Below are positions 8,898 to 17,398 of a stretch of DNA of 64,000 bases, one piece after another. The DNA comes from Azospirillum sp. TSH64 (GTDB lineage: Bacteria; Pseudomonadota; Alphaproteobacteria; Azospirillales; Azospirillaceae), in the NCBI RefSeq assembly GCF_003116035.1, contig NZ_LGQW01000015.1:1619876-1683875 (forward strand), read 5' to 3'. The notes under the pieces were generated by a model, which worked only from the letters and a program-made list of their open reading frames with translations, had not been told where the DNA came from and ran no database searches. How positions within the stretch are numbered: the stretch's first letter is position 1; every line of letters begins with the position of its first letter. Position numbers and translations under genes: made by a program.

Positions 8898-9670
8898 GCG
8901 ACACTCCAAAGGATAAACCGCAGGATCCGTGGGCGCGCTTCCGCAGCGCCACCCGTGCCCGCATCGCGCTCGGCCGCAGCGGCGACGCGCTGCCGACCAA
9001 GGCTCTGCTGGAGTTCCAGCTGGCCCATGCCCGTGCCCGCGACGCCGTCCACAATGCGGTCGATTTCGACCGGCTGGCCGCCGACCTGTCGCCGCTGGAG
9101 ACCATCCGCGTCCACAGCGCCGCGCCCGACCGGCCGACCTATCTGCGCCGCCCGGACCTCGGCCGCCGGCTCGACCCGGCCAGCGCCGCCGGGCTGCCGG
9201 CGGGGGAGTGGGATCTGGTCTTCGTGATCGCCGACGGGCTGTCGGCCGCCGCGGTGCAGGTCAACGCCGCGCCGCTGGTCCAGGCCTGCATGGCGCGGCT
9301 GGGGCATCTGCGCATTGGGCCGGTGGTGCTGGCGGGGCAGGCGCGGGTCGCTCTGGGCGACGAGGTGGCCGCGGCCATGGGCGCCCGGCTGGTGGCGCTG
9401 CTGGTAGGCGAGCGGCCCGGCCTGTCCGCCGCGGAATCGCTGGGCGCCTATCTCACCTGGGACCCGAAGCCCGGCCGCGCCGATTCCGAACGGAACTGCA
9501 TATCGAACATCCATGCCGACGGCCTGTCGATCCAGACGGCCGCCGACAAGCTGTGCTGGCTCGCCACCGAGGCGGCGCGGCTGAAACTGACGGGGGTCGC
9601 CCTGAAGGAGGACGCCCCGTCGCTCGCCGGTCCGGACAACGAGAAAAACCAACTGACCGACCGGTCGTGA
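8894..9670 (+). CDS. eutC: Ethanolamine ammonia-lyase small subunit
   Basis: The partner of EutB that completes the B12-binding site of ethanolamine ammonia-lyase. The 258-residue protein starts at ATG 8894 inside the eutB stop. Recognisable features are DPWARFRSATRARIALGR at the N-terminus, TKALLEFQLAHARARDAVH, the VFVIADGLSAAAVQ segment, and SERNCISNIHADGLS near the C-terminus. Length is typical for proteobacterial EutC without the long N-terminal extension. The permease gene follows after 64 bp. Confidence 0.96.
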   Translation: MSDTPKDKPQDPWARFRSATRARIALGRSGDALPTKALLEFQLAHARARDAVHNAVDFDRLAADLSPLETIRVHSAAPDRPTYLRRPDLGRRLDPASAAGLPAGEWDLVFVIADGLSAAAVQVNAAPLVQACMARLGHLRIGPVVLAGQARVALGDEVAAAMGARLVALLVGERPGLSAAESLGAYLTWDPKPGRADSERNCISNIHADGLSIQTAADKLCWLATEAARLKLTGVALKEDAPSLAGPDNEKNQLTDRS

Positions 9671-9734
9671 GAGAGCGCCGCCAACGGCATCAACGCCACT
9701 GAATCCAAAGCCTTGAACAGGGGCAGGAGGCAAC

Positions 9735-11147
9735 ATGTCTGGGAACACGAAACCTGAATTGAGCAAAAGCCTGAGCGGGCTCCATCTGTGGGGCATCGCC
9801 GTCGGGCTGGTGATCTCCGGCGAATATTTCGGCTGGAGCTATGGCTGGGCGGCGGCGGGGACGCTGGGCTTCCTCGTCACCACGATCCTGATCGCGGCGA
9901 TGTACACCACCTTCATCTTCAGCTTCACCGAGCTGACCACCGCCATTCCCCATGCCGGTGGTCCCTTCGCCTACAGCTACCGCGCCTTCGGACCCAAGGG
10001 CGGCTTCGTCGCCGGCTTCGCCACGCTGATCGAGTTCGTCTTCGCCCCGCCGGCCATCGCGCTGGCCATCGGCGCCTATCTGAACGTGCAGTTCCCTGGA
10101 CTGGACCCGAAGACCGCGGCGGTCGGCGCCTACATCCTGTTCATGGGGCTGAACATCGCCGGCGTCTCCATCGCCGCCACCTTCGAGCTGTTCGTCACCA
10201 TCCTGGCGATCATCGAGCTGGTGGTGTTCATGGGGGTCGTCTATCCCGGCTACTCCTGGGCCAACTTCACCGCCAACGGCTGGGCGGGGCAGGCCAGCTT
10301 CAGCAAGGATGCGCTGGGCGGCATCTTCGCCGCGATCCCCTTCGCCATCTGGTTCTTCCTGGCGATCGAGGGGGCGGCCATGGCGGCGGAGGAGACCAAG
10401 GACCCGAAGCGCACGGTGCCGCGCGCCTATATCGGCGGCATCCTGACGCTGGTGGTGCTGGCCTTCGGCACGATGATCTTCGCCGGCGGCGTCGGCGACT
10501 GGAACGCGCTGTCGAATATCAACGACCCGCTGCCGCAGGCGATGAAGGCGGTGGTCGGTGAGTCGAGCGGCTGGCTGCACATGCTGGTGTGGATCGGCCT
10601 GTTCGGCCTGATCGCCTCCTTCCACGGCATCATCATGGGCTATTCGCGCCAGATCTTCGCACTGTCCCGCGCCGGCTTCCTGCCGCCGGTTCTGGCCCGC
10701 CTGCACCCGACGCGCAAGACCCCGCACTGGGCGATCCTGGCCGGTGGCGTGATCGGCATCGCCGCCATCTATTCCGACGAGCTGATCCAGATCGGCGGCC
10801 AGCCGCTGACCGCCAACATCGTCACCATGTCGGTCTTCGGCGCCATCGTCATGTACATCATGAGCATGGCGGCGCTGTTCCGGCTGCGCGCCACCGAACC
10901 GGCGCTGGAGCGTCCGTTCCGCGCACCCTTCTATCCGGTGTTCCCGGCGATCTCGCTGGTGCTGGCGGTGCTGGCCCTGGTGACGATGGTCTACTACAAC
11001 ACCCTGGTCTTCGGGCTGTTCGTGGCGCTGTTCGCTCTCGGCTACCTGTTCCACCTCGCCACCGCCGGCATGCGGGTCAAGGCCGGCGCGTCTTCGGGGC
11101 TGACGCACATGGATGCCTTTACCGAGGCGCGGAGCATGGTTGACTGA
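9735..11147 (+). CDS. eat: Ethanolamine permease (APC family)
   Basis: Imports ethanolamine for the lyase encoded upstream. The 470-residue protein has about twelve membrane segments; the first, GLHLWGIAVGLVISGEYFGW, and the PHAGGPFAYSYRAFGP loop are typical of the APC-superfamily ethanolamine permeases, as is the AMAAEETKDPKRTVPRAY cytoplasmic loop. The start at 9735 follows a good GGCAGGAGG site. Context (eutB-eutC just before, same strand) makes ethanolamine rather than another amine the likely substrate. A strong terminator follows. Confidence 0.93.
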   Translation: MSGNTKPELSKSLSGLHLWGIAVGLVISGEYFGWSYGWAAAGTLGFLVTTILIAAMYTTFIFSFTELTTAIPHAGGPFAYSYRAFGPKGGFVAGFATLIEFVFAPPAIALAIGAYLNVQFPGLDPKTAAVGAYILFMGLNIAGVSIAATFELFVTILAIIELVVFMGVVYPGYSWANFTANGWAGQASFSKDALGGIFAAIPFAIWFFLAIEGAAMAAEETKDPKRTVPRAYIGGILTLVVLAFGTMIFAGGVGDWNALSNINDPLPQAMKAVVGESSGWLHMLVWIGLFGLIASFHGIIMGYSRQIFALSRAGFLPPVLARLHPTRKTPHWAILAGGVIGIAAIYSDELIQIGGQPLTANIVTMSVFGAIVMYIMSMAALFRLRATEPALERPFRAPFYPVFPAISLVLAVLALVTMVYYNTLVFGLFVALFALGYLFHLATAGMRVKAGASSGLTHMDAFTEARSMVD

Positions 11148-11169
11148 GAGCTTTCAACTGGTTGACGTC

Positions 11170-11204
11170 AGAAAAGGGGCGCCGGTGTTCGGCGCCCCTT
11201 TTCT
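11170..11204. terminator. Bidirectional intrinsic terminator
   Basis: Perfect stem AGAAAAGGGGCGCC (11170-11183) with GGCGCCCCTTTTCT (11191-11204). A-rich and T-rich flanks on the two sides let it end both the rightward ethanolamine operon and the leftward phaZ transcript. Confidence 0.85.
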
Positions 11205-11208
11205 GTTT

Positions 11209-12435
11209 TCACTCGCCGTCGTGGCTTTGGATGAAGCTGCGGATTTCCGGCAGGATGGCTTCGCGCCAGCGGCGGCCGTTGAAGATGCCGTAATGGCCGA
11301 CACCCTTCTGGAAATGCGTCTTGCGCATCTCGTCCGGCAGCGACGAGCACAGGCGCTGCGCCGCGATGGTCTGGCCGGGGGCGGAGATGTCGTCCAGCTC
11401 GCCTTCCACCGTCATCACTGCGGTCTTGCGGATCGCCGACGGCTCCACCTTGCGGCCGCGTGACACCATGGTGCCTTCGGGCAGGGCGTGCTTCTGGAAC
11501 ACCGTCTCGATGGTCTGCAGGTAAAAGTCCGCCGACAGGTCCATCACCGACAGATATTCGTCGTAGAACCGGCGATGCTGCTCGGCCGAATCGCCGTCGC
11601 CGCGGACGAGATGGCGGAACAGCCCGACATGCTCGTTGATGTGGCGGTCGAGGTTCATCGACATGAAGCCCGACAGCTGGATGAAGCCCGGATAGACGCG
11701 GCGGAAGGCGCCCGGATAATAGACCGGGACCGTGGTGATCACGCTGCGCTCGAACCATTTCAGCGGGCGTTCCATCGCCAGCTTGACCGGCACCGTCGGG
11801 TTGGCCATCGGATCGATGGGGCCGCCCATCAGGGTCATGCTGCGCGCCTGCACCGGCTCGTCCGCCGCCGCCATCAGCGACACCGCCGCCATCACCGGAA
11901 CCGCCGGCTGGCACACCGCGATGACGTGGGTGTTGGGGCCCAGGAAGCGGATCAGCTCCGCCACCGTGTCGATGTAGTCGTCCAGATCGAAGCGCCCGGC
12001 CGACATCGGTACCAGCCGCGCGTCGATCCAGTCGGTGATGTAGACGTCATGGTCGCGCATCAGCGCTTCCACCGTGCCGCGCAGCAGCGTGGCGTGATGG
12101 CCCGACATCGGGGCGACCAACAGCACCTTCGGCTGGCGCGGCGTGCCGTCCGGCTTGGCGAAGTTCAGCAGCTTGCAGAAGGGCGACTGCCAGACGAACC
12201 GCTCGGTGACCGGAACGGTCTGCCCGTCGACCACCGTCTCCGGCAGACCGAAGGCGGGCTTGCCGAAGCGGCGGGTCGTCCGCTCCACCAGCTCGGCCCC
12301 GGCGGCGACCGCCCGGCCCAGCTTGGTGTAGGACAGGGGCATCAACGGGTTCTGGAAAGTCTGCTGGGCGGCTTCGGCCCAGAAACGCATCGGCCGCATG
12401 GCAGCGTGTTGCATGTCGTACAGGTGATACAGCAA
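11209..12435 (-). CDS. phaZ: Intracellular polyhydroxyalkanoate depolymerase
   Basis: Hydrolyses stored PHA granules in the cytoplasm. The 408-residue protein matches the PhaZ1 (intracellular short-chain PHA depolymerase) family: MLYHLYDMQHAAMRPMR at the start, LLVAPMSGHHATLLRGT, and VIAVCQPAVPVMAA, where Cys175 takes the nucleophile place in a lipase-box-like loop, as known for Cupriavidus PhaZ1. The C-terminal VGHYGIFNGRRWR holds the catalytic His. It is monocistronic with its own promoter region carrying a GCAATG-AA-CATTGC palindrome that may bind PhaR. Confidence 0.95.
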   Translation of the reverse strand: MLYHLYDMQHAAMRPMRFWAEAAQQTFQNPLMPLSYTKLGRAVAAGAELVERTTRRFGKPAFGLPETVVDGQTVPVTERFVWQSPFCKLLNFAKPDGTPRQPKVLLVAPMSGHHATLLRGTVEALMRDHDVYITDWIDARLVPMSAGRFDLDDYIDTVAELIRFLGPNTHVIAVCQPAVPVMAAVSLMAAADEPVQARSMTLMGGPIDPMANPTVPVKLAMERPLKWFERSVITTVPVYYPGAFRRVYPGFIQLSGFMSMNLDRHINEHVGLFRHLVRGDGDSAEQHRRFYDEYLSVMDLSADFYLQTIETVFQKHALPEGTMVSRGRKVEPSAIRKTAVMTVEGELDDISAPGQTIAAQRLCSSLPDEMRKTHFQKGVGHYGIFNGRRWREAILPEIRSFIQSHDGE

Positions 12436-12576
12436 ATCAGATCCTCACGTCACGGCTACCCCCGGGCGGCCAGGGTTCGTTGTTCCTTCGATCAGCGCAT
12501 TGATCGTATGACCAACCATATCCTTCGTCGGGGATCGCGTATAGGTCAAGAGCCTCTTCGCATTTGCAAAGCTCTG

Positions 12577-12603
12577 TTGTGCAATGAACATTGCAGCGCA
12601 CAA
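12577..12603. promoter_or_regulatory. Palindrome in phaZ promoter, possible PhaR operator
   Basis: Perfect inverted repeat GCAATGAACATTGC (12581-12594) flanked by TTGT on the left and GCACAA on the right, about 150 bp upstream of the phaZ start. PhaR-family repressors of PHA metabolism bind TGC/GCA-rich palindromes; a related TTGTGCATTGCAACA lies at 53148. The assignment to PhaR is inference; the phaR gene is not in the window. Confidence 0.4.
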
Positions 12604-12688
12604 AAAATTATCAACTGCAACAATCCCGCTATGACCTCCGCGCAGGATTCCATTGGTCATACTGACGTTTCGGACCAATCCTGGACGG

Positions 12689-13498
12689 TCAGGGCACGGC
12701 CAGCACGGCGCGGACCGGCAGATGGTCCGATGCCCGACGGGTGAGGATGGTGCGGATCACCTCGAAAGCGGGGATTTGCAGGCCGCCCGTCACATAGATG
12801 CGGTCGAGCCGCAGAGTCGGCATGCGGGCGTGGAAGCTGCGCGGATTGGCGACGTCGGCGAAGGAGGACGCCAGCTGGCGCAGCCGGGGGGAGCTGGGGG
12901 TCCATTCGTTGAGGTCGCCCATGAACAGGGTCGGCAGCTCCGGCTGGCTCTCCACCCGCGACACTATGTCGCCGACCTGCTTTGCCCGTTCCCAGGGGTC
13001 GAGGCCGAGATGGGCGACGATCACCCGCACGGGGCGGCCCTGCACCTCCACCACCGCGTCGATGCCGCCGCGCGGCTCGCGCTTGCCGACCGACAGGTCC
13101 AGCGTCTCCATCGACCGCACCGGCAGGCGGGTCAGCAGGCAGTTGCCGTAATGGGCGCGCTCGCTGTGCTTGGTCGGGCCGGCATAGGCTTTCAGCCCGG
13201 TGTTGCGCTCCAGGAAGGCGAACTGGTCCATGCCCGATTCGCCGCGGTGGTGCCAGCCGACCTCCTGCAGGCCGATCAGGTCGACGTCGAGGTCGCGGAT
13301 CACCTGGGCGATGCGGTCGGGGGCGAAGCGGGCATCGAGCCCGACGCAGCTGTGGATGTTCCAGGTGGCGACGCTGAGCGCCGCCATGCCGTCGGGAACG
13401 GGGAGGCTGCGGCGGTCGGCACGGCGGGGGCGGCGGGAGCGGGCTGCGCGCAACACGGCGGCGATGCGCTGGACACGGTCGCGGCTGAAACGGATCAC
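12689..13498 (-). CDS. Endonuclease/exonuclease/phosphatase (EEP) family protein
   Basis: A 269-residue metal-dependent phosphodiesterase of the EEP fold. Landmarks in order are VATWNIHSCVG (Asn), IGLQEVGWH (catalytic Glu), VIVAHLGLD, TLFMGDLNEW (Asp/Asn pair) and RASDHLPVRAVL (catalytic Asp-His). The N-terminus is Arg-rich without a clear signal peptide. Its start (GTG at 13498) overlaps the end of the upstream PLD-VTT gene by four bases, so they are cotranslated. This nuclease/PLD pairing suggests a lipid or membrane phosphodiester substrate rather than DNA, but that is context inference. Confidence 0.88.
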   Translation of the reverse strand: MIRFSRDRVQRIAAVLRAARSRRPRRADRRSLPVPDGMAALSVATWNIHSCVGLDARFAPDRIAQVIRDLDVDLIGLQEVGWHHRGESGMDQFAFLERNTGLKAYAGPTKHSERAHYGNCLLTRLPVRSMETLDLSVGKREPRGGIDAVVEVQGRPVRVIVAHLGLDPWERAKQVGDIVSRVESQPELPTLFMGDLNEWTPSSPRLRQLASSFADVANPRSFHARMPTLRLDRIYVTGGLQIPAFEVIRTILTRRASDHLPVRAVLAVP

Positions 13499-15777
13499 GG
13501 TTCCAAATTCCTTTCCTTTGGCCTTTCGTCAGCCCTGTCGTCTTGCCGGCCCGGCGTTTTGCCGGCCCGATCCCGGCCGGAGCGGCCGAGAAGCCGGCTG
13601 GTCAGCCAGCCCAGCCCGATCGCCACCGCCGCCATACCCGCCAGAAGGGCGAAGTCGGCGGCGCCGGGATTCGTTATGGTGCGCTCAAGCTGGTGCCCGA
13701 GCAGATTGAAGGCAAGGATGCCGGGTGCAAGACCGACCATGGTGCCGATCACGAAATCGCCGAAGCTCAGCTTCGAGGCGCCGGCGGCGAGATTGACCAC
13801 GGTGTAGGGCGCAATCGGCACGGCGCGCACGCCGGCCACCGCGGCGATGCCGCTGTCGGCCAGCTTCCCGTTGATGCGGGCGATCAGCGGGCCGCCATGG
13901 CGGTCCAGCAGGTCGCGCCCAGCGATCCGCCCGGTCCAGAACATCGCCGCCGCCGAGGCGACCGCCCCGGCCATCGCGGTGGGGAAGCCCCACCACGGCC
14001 CCATGACGATGGCGGTGGCGGCGATCATCACCGTCAGCGGGAACATGACGTAGCCGCCGGCGACATAGGCCAGCATCAGCCACAGCGGCGCCAGCGGGCT
14101 GTCGCCCAGGCTGTGGAAGGCCGACATCACAGCCTCCAGCGTCGCCCAGTCCCGCAGCGCCGTGTAGCGCCACATGCCCCACAGCCCCAGCAGCGCCAAT
14201 ATGCCGGCCAGAGTCAGCCAGTGGCGCGTGCGCGGGATGCGCGACGGCAGCACGCGGCGGACGATCTCCACCGCGCCGACGGGGTGTTCGGGATCGAAGA
14301 CGCGTGCGTCGGCCACCGCGGCAGCCAGCCCGTCCGGCTCGGGGTCGTGCAGCGGCTCCAGCGTGCGGCCGACCGGCTTGCGCAGCTGGTCGATGGCCGC
14401 GGCGAGCGAGCCCAGCCGCCGGTGCGCCGCCGCCACCTCCACCGCCGTGGAGCCCAGATGCTCGGCGATCAGGTCGTCGCGGGTGTGCAGGATGGCGCGG
14501 CGGGTGTCGGCATGCTCCGGCCCCGGCCCGGCCTCCAGCGCCAGGTCGCACTCGGTGTCGAGCCCCATGGAGCGGTTGTTCAGGTTGGCCGAGCCGATGC
14601 GCAGCAGCCGGTCGTCGACCACCATCACCTTGGCATGGACGGTGATGCAGGCGCCGCCGTCGGTCAGCGCGGCGAACAGGCGGAAGCGGCCATGGCGGTC
14701 GGCCTCGCGCAATTCCTGGGTCAGCCGGGCGCGGGCGCCGAGCATGACGGTGTTCTCCAGCCAGCTGGTGGTGCGCACCGGGTTGACGACGATCACCTCC
14801 GGGCCGTCGGGCTCCGCCAGCCGGGCCTTCAGCGCCTCGGCCACCGCGGTAGAGGCGAAATACTGGCTTTCCAGATAGATGACGTCGCGCGCCGCGGCGA
14901 TGGCCGCCAGATAGAGCGCCTCGACCTCGCGGATCTCGTCGCGCCCGTTGCAGGCGGGGTCGGTGCGGGCGATGCCGACGCGCACGCCGCGCAGCATCGG
15001 CTCGAAGCCCGGCGGCCAGGGATCGGCGGCCAGCGGATGGCGGCGGGCGGGCCGGCCGGGGGCAGGGGCGGGGGGCTTCAGCGTCTCGCCGGTGGCGCGT
15101 GCCCAGCGGTCGCGGAACATCTCGCCCAGCGCGCGGGCGGCGTCGCCGTCCACCGCCATCATCACGTCGTGGAACGGCTCGTAGGGCTTGCCGTCGGGCT
15201 GGCGCCGCCGCGGGTCATGGGCATGGTGGGCGCGGGTGTCCCAGCGGTTGGCGGTGATGTCCAGCCCGCCGCAGAAGGCGACCCGGTCGTCGATCACCAG
15301 CATCTTCTGGTGATGGCAGGCGCCGGTCGGGTGGTCGCTGTCCAGCCGGTATTGCAGGCGCCGGTGGGTCAGCCAGTTGCGCAGCATGAAGGGGTGCGAC
15401 CAGCGGGCGAGGTCGAACAGCTCGGCATAGTCCCACTTCAGCACATGGATGTGCAGGTCGGGCCGGGTGGTCGCCAGCCAGTTCAGCAGCGTGCCCAGCC
15501 GGTCGGGCCGGCGCGGCCGGCGGGTCTGCGGCATCAGGCGGATGCGGGCGTCGAAATCCCAGGCGGTCAGGTAGATGCTGCGCCGGGCGCGCCGCATGGC
15601 GGCCTTGGCCAGAGCGAAATAATCTTCTCCATCGACGATCACGCCAAGCCTTGCGGTGTCCTCCACCCGCCAGCAGGTCTGCCCCGGTTGCAGGATCGGC
15701 CGCAGCACACCGACCGATCCGGCGATGTCGGGCGTCGATCCGGCTGACGGAAGCGGCTGGGGCGAGTGGGCGTACAT
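13495..15777 (-). CDS. Phospholipase D-like protein fused to a VTT/DedA membrane domain
   Basis: A 760-residue fusion. The first two thirds are a double-HKD phospholipase D/cardiolipin-synthase-like enzyme: HHQKMLVIDD (His156, Lys158, Asp163) and HAKVMVVDD (about residue 379) are both intact. After a helix near 510-530 (LTLAGILALLGLWGMW), residues about 530-720 form a VTT (SNARE-associated/DedA-type) membrane domain with YVMFPLTVMIAATAIVMG and AGRDLLDRHGG. This suggests transfer or hydrolysis of phospholipid head groups at the inner membrane. It is coupled to the downstream EEP gene. Whether it makes cardiolipin or degrades lipid cannot be told. Confidence 0.9.
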   Translation of the reverse strand: MYAHSPQPLPSAGSTPDIAGSVGVLRPILQPGQTCWRVEDTARLGVIVDGEDYFALAKAAMRRARRSIYLTAWDFDARIRLMPQTRRPRRPDRLGTLLNWLATTRPDLHIHVLKWDYAELFDLARWSHPFMLRNWLTHRRLQYRLDSDHPTGACHHQKMLVIDDRVAFCGGLDITANRWDTRAHHAHDPRRRQPDGKPYEPFHDVMMAVDGDAARALGEMFRDRWARATGETLKPPAPAPGRPARRHPLAADPWPPGFEPMLRGVRVGIARTDPACNGRDEIREVEALYLAAIAAARDVIYLESQYFASTAVAEALKARLAEPDGPEVIVVNPVRTTSWLENTVMLGARARLTQELREADRHGRFRLFAALTDGGACITVHAKVMVVDDRLLRIGSANLNNRSMGLDTECDLALEAGPGPEHADTRRAILHTRDDLIAEHLGSTAVEVAAAHRRLGSLAAAIDQLRKPVGRTLEPLHDPEPDGLAAAVADARVFDPEHPVGAVEIVRRVLPSRIPRTRHWLTLAGILALLGLWGMWRYTALRDWATLEAVMSAFHSLGDSPLAPLWLMLAYVAGGYVMFPLTVMIAATAIVMGPWWGFPTAMAGAVASAAAMFWTGRIAGRDLLDRHGGPLIARINGKLADSGIAAVAGVRAVPIAPYTVVNLAAGASKLSFGDFVIGTMVGLAPGILAFNLLGHQLERTITNPGAADFALLAGMAAVAIGLGWLTSRLLGRSGRDRAGKTPGRQDDRADERPKERNLEP

Positions 15778-16028
15778 GGCGTCCGATCGGGTGGGTGTCC
15801 TGGGTCATAACATGTGGGAAGGCCGATCCTTCCCCACCCTTCGCCATTTGGTGAAAGCCAATGGGAATTGCAGCCACCCCGGCCACGCCCACGGTCGAAC
15901 AATTGACCCTGGCGGCGGCGTTCCGGGGCCCCGGAGCCGCTCGATTGACCTCGCTCAGTGCGGGCGGGTGCCGGGCGTGGCAGGAGTTGAGCCGTCGTCG
16001 GGCACCGCCTTCGAGGGGACCGCAGAGC

Positions 16029-16442
16029 ATGAAGATCGCTATCGGCACCAAGGATTTCGCCACCATCGCCACCCATGGCGGCCGCACCCGCCGCTTCCTG
16101 GTCTATGAGGCCGATGCCGGCACCGCCCCGGTGGAGGCCGGGCGGATCGAACTGGGGGAGGAGGAGGTGCTGCACCTCTGCGGCGACGGCCGGCCCCATC
16201 CCATCGATGCGGTGCGGGTGGTCATCACCGGATCGTCGGGCGCCGGCTTCGTCGCCCACATGAAGCGCCGCGGCATCGAACCGGTGACGACGACGGAAAC
16301 CGACCCGCTGCGGGCGATCCAGGGCTGGTTCGCCGGCACGCTGGAGCCGGCGGCGGAACCGGCGCATCCCCATGAGCACCATGACGGTGACGGGCACGGG
16401 CACGCAATCCCCTCTCCCGCCGGGGAGAGGGGGAGCACTTAG
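16029..16442 (+). CDS. NifX/NafY-like dinitrogenase cofactor-binding domain protein
   Basis: A 137-residue protein with the fold of FeMo-cofactor-binding proteins (NifX, NafY, C-terminus of NifB): MKIAIGTKDFATIATHGG at the start, RFLVYEADAG, VVITGSSGAGFVAHMKRRGIEP, then TETDPLRAIQGWFAGT. Frame is open upstream, but ATG at 16029 gives the family start. The tail contains a His cluster (HPHEHHDGDGHGH) that could bind metal, and the last dozen residues are encoded by a hairpin repeat at 16409-16432. No nif genes are near, so a role in nitrogenase is not shown; it may be a general metal-cofactor carrier. Confidence 0.75.
   Translation: MKIAIGTKDFATIATHGGRTRRFLVYEADAGTAPVEAGRIELGEEEVLHLCGDGRPHPIDAVRVVITGSSGAGFVAHMKRRGIEPVTTTETDPLRAIQGWFAGTLEPAAEPAHPHEHHDGDGHGHAIPSPAGERGST
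16409..16432. repeat. CCCTCTCCC hairpin repeat within 3' end of NifX-like gene
   Basis: Inverted repeat CCCCTCTCCC (16409-16418) and GGGAGAGGGG (16423-16432) around GCCG. This type of hairpin is a frequent intergenic repeat in high-GC proteobacteria. Here it lies between two convergent genes and is translated as the C-terminal SPAGERGST of the left one; it may also help end transcription from both sides. Confidence 0.6.
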
Positions 16443-17200
16443 ACCGGGAAGCTGACGCTGGCCGTGGTGCCGGCGGCGTCGCTGTCGGTGGACAGCGTGT
16501 CGCCGAGCTGGCCGGCCAGCGCTTCGGCCAGCATCAGCCCGTCCTCGGCGGTGGTGTCGAAACCGGCGGGCAGGGCGCGGCCGTTGTCCTCCACCGTCAG
16601 GCGGGCGCGGCCGCTGTCGCCCTGCTGGCGCACGGTGATGCGGATCCAGCCGTCGTCGGGGAAGGCATGGTGCAGGCAGCTCGTCACCAGCTCCGCGATG
16701 ATCAGGCCGAGCGGCATCGCCTCGTACAGGCCGATCTGGATCGGGTCGGAATTGACGGTCACCGGCACGCGCGACAGGGCGCCCGGCGTGCCTTCCCGCA
16801 CCGCTTCGCAGAGTGCCGTGACATAGCGGCCGAGATCGACATGGGTGCCGGCACCGCTCTCGTGCAGCTGGCGGTAGAGGATCGCCAGCGCCTCGATGCG
16901 GACCATGGTCTGCTCGTAGGCGGCACGGGCGTCGGGATCGCGGATGCGTCCGGCCTGCAGCTTCAGCAGGCTGATGACCAGTTGCAGGCTGTTCTTGGCA
17001 CGATGCTGCAACTCCCGCAGCTCGGCTTCCAACTCCTGGATGCGCGCCGTCAGCCGGTCGGCCGGAGACAGGCCGGACACGCCTGACGCGATGCCGTCGC
17101 CGGTCTGGTCCGGAGGAGAATAGGCGGTCTGCGACCGCGGAAGCATCGGCATGGGGACGGACTCGGCTCGATCGTCACGGGTAAGGATCGTCGAAAACAT
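16439..17200 (-). CDS. Soluble sensor histidine kinase, HisKA_2/HWE type
   Basis: A 253-residue kinase without membrane segments or an input domain. After about 50 disordered residues a helix carries ELQHRAKNSLQLVISLL, the HisKA_2 phosphoacceptor (His66), typical of HWE/HisKA_2 kinases that act in alphaproteobacterial general stress and light signalling. The ATPase part has MPLGLIIAELVTSCLHHAF (N box) and VEDNGRALPAGF (G1 box). No response regulator gene is adjacent. It overlaps the convergent NifX-like gene by four bases. Confidence 0.88.
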   Translation of the reverse strand: MFSTILTRDDRAESVPMPMLPRSQTAYSPPDQTGDGIASGVSGLSPADRLTARIQELEAELRELQHRAKNSLQLVISLLKLQAGRIRDPDARAAYEQTMVRIEALAILYRQLHESGAGTHVDLGRYVTALCEAVREGTPGALSRVPVTVNSDPIQIGLYEAMPLGLIIAELVTSCLHHAFPDDGWIRITVRQQGDSGRARLTVEDNGRALPAGFDTTAEDGLMLAEALAGQLGDTLSTDSDAAGTTASVSFPV

Positions 17201-17398
17201 TCGTCAATCTAAGCGCTTGTCCGGCAGGCCCCACCGGTTCTGAGGGAGTAACCCGCCGCGCCTAGCCGATATGACCGGGCCGTTATGAGAGAGGTGGCGT
17301 AGCGCTCACGCTGCATCCTGCCGTATGTCTGACGCCGCGACCGAAAGAAAGCCAAAAGAAATATTGTATCCCTCGGTTGCACTGGCAAGAGTGCCCCG

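Noticed and set aside
12445..12678. 77-codon frame between phaZ and the EEP gene
   Set aside because: It covers the promoter region with the palindrome, has no ribosome site and no recognisable sequence.
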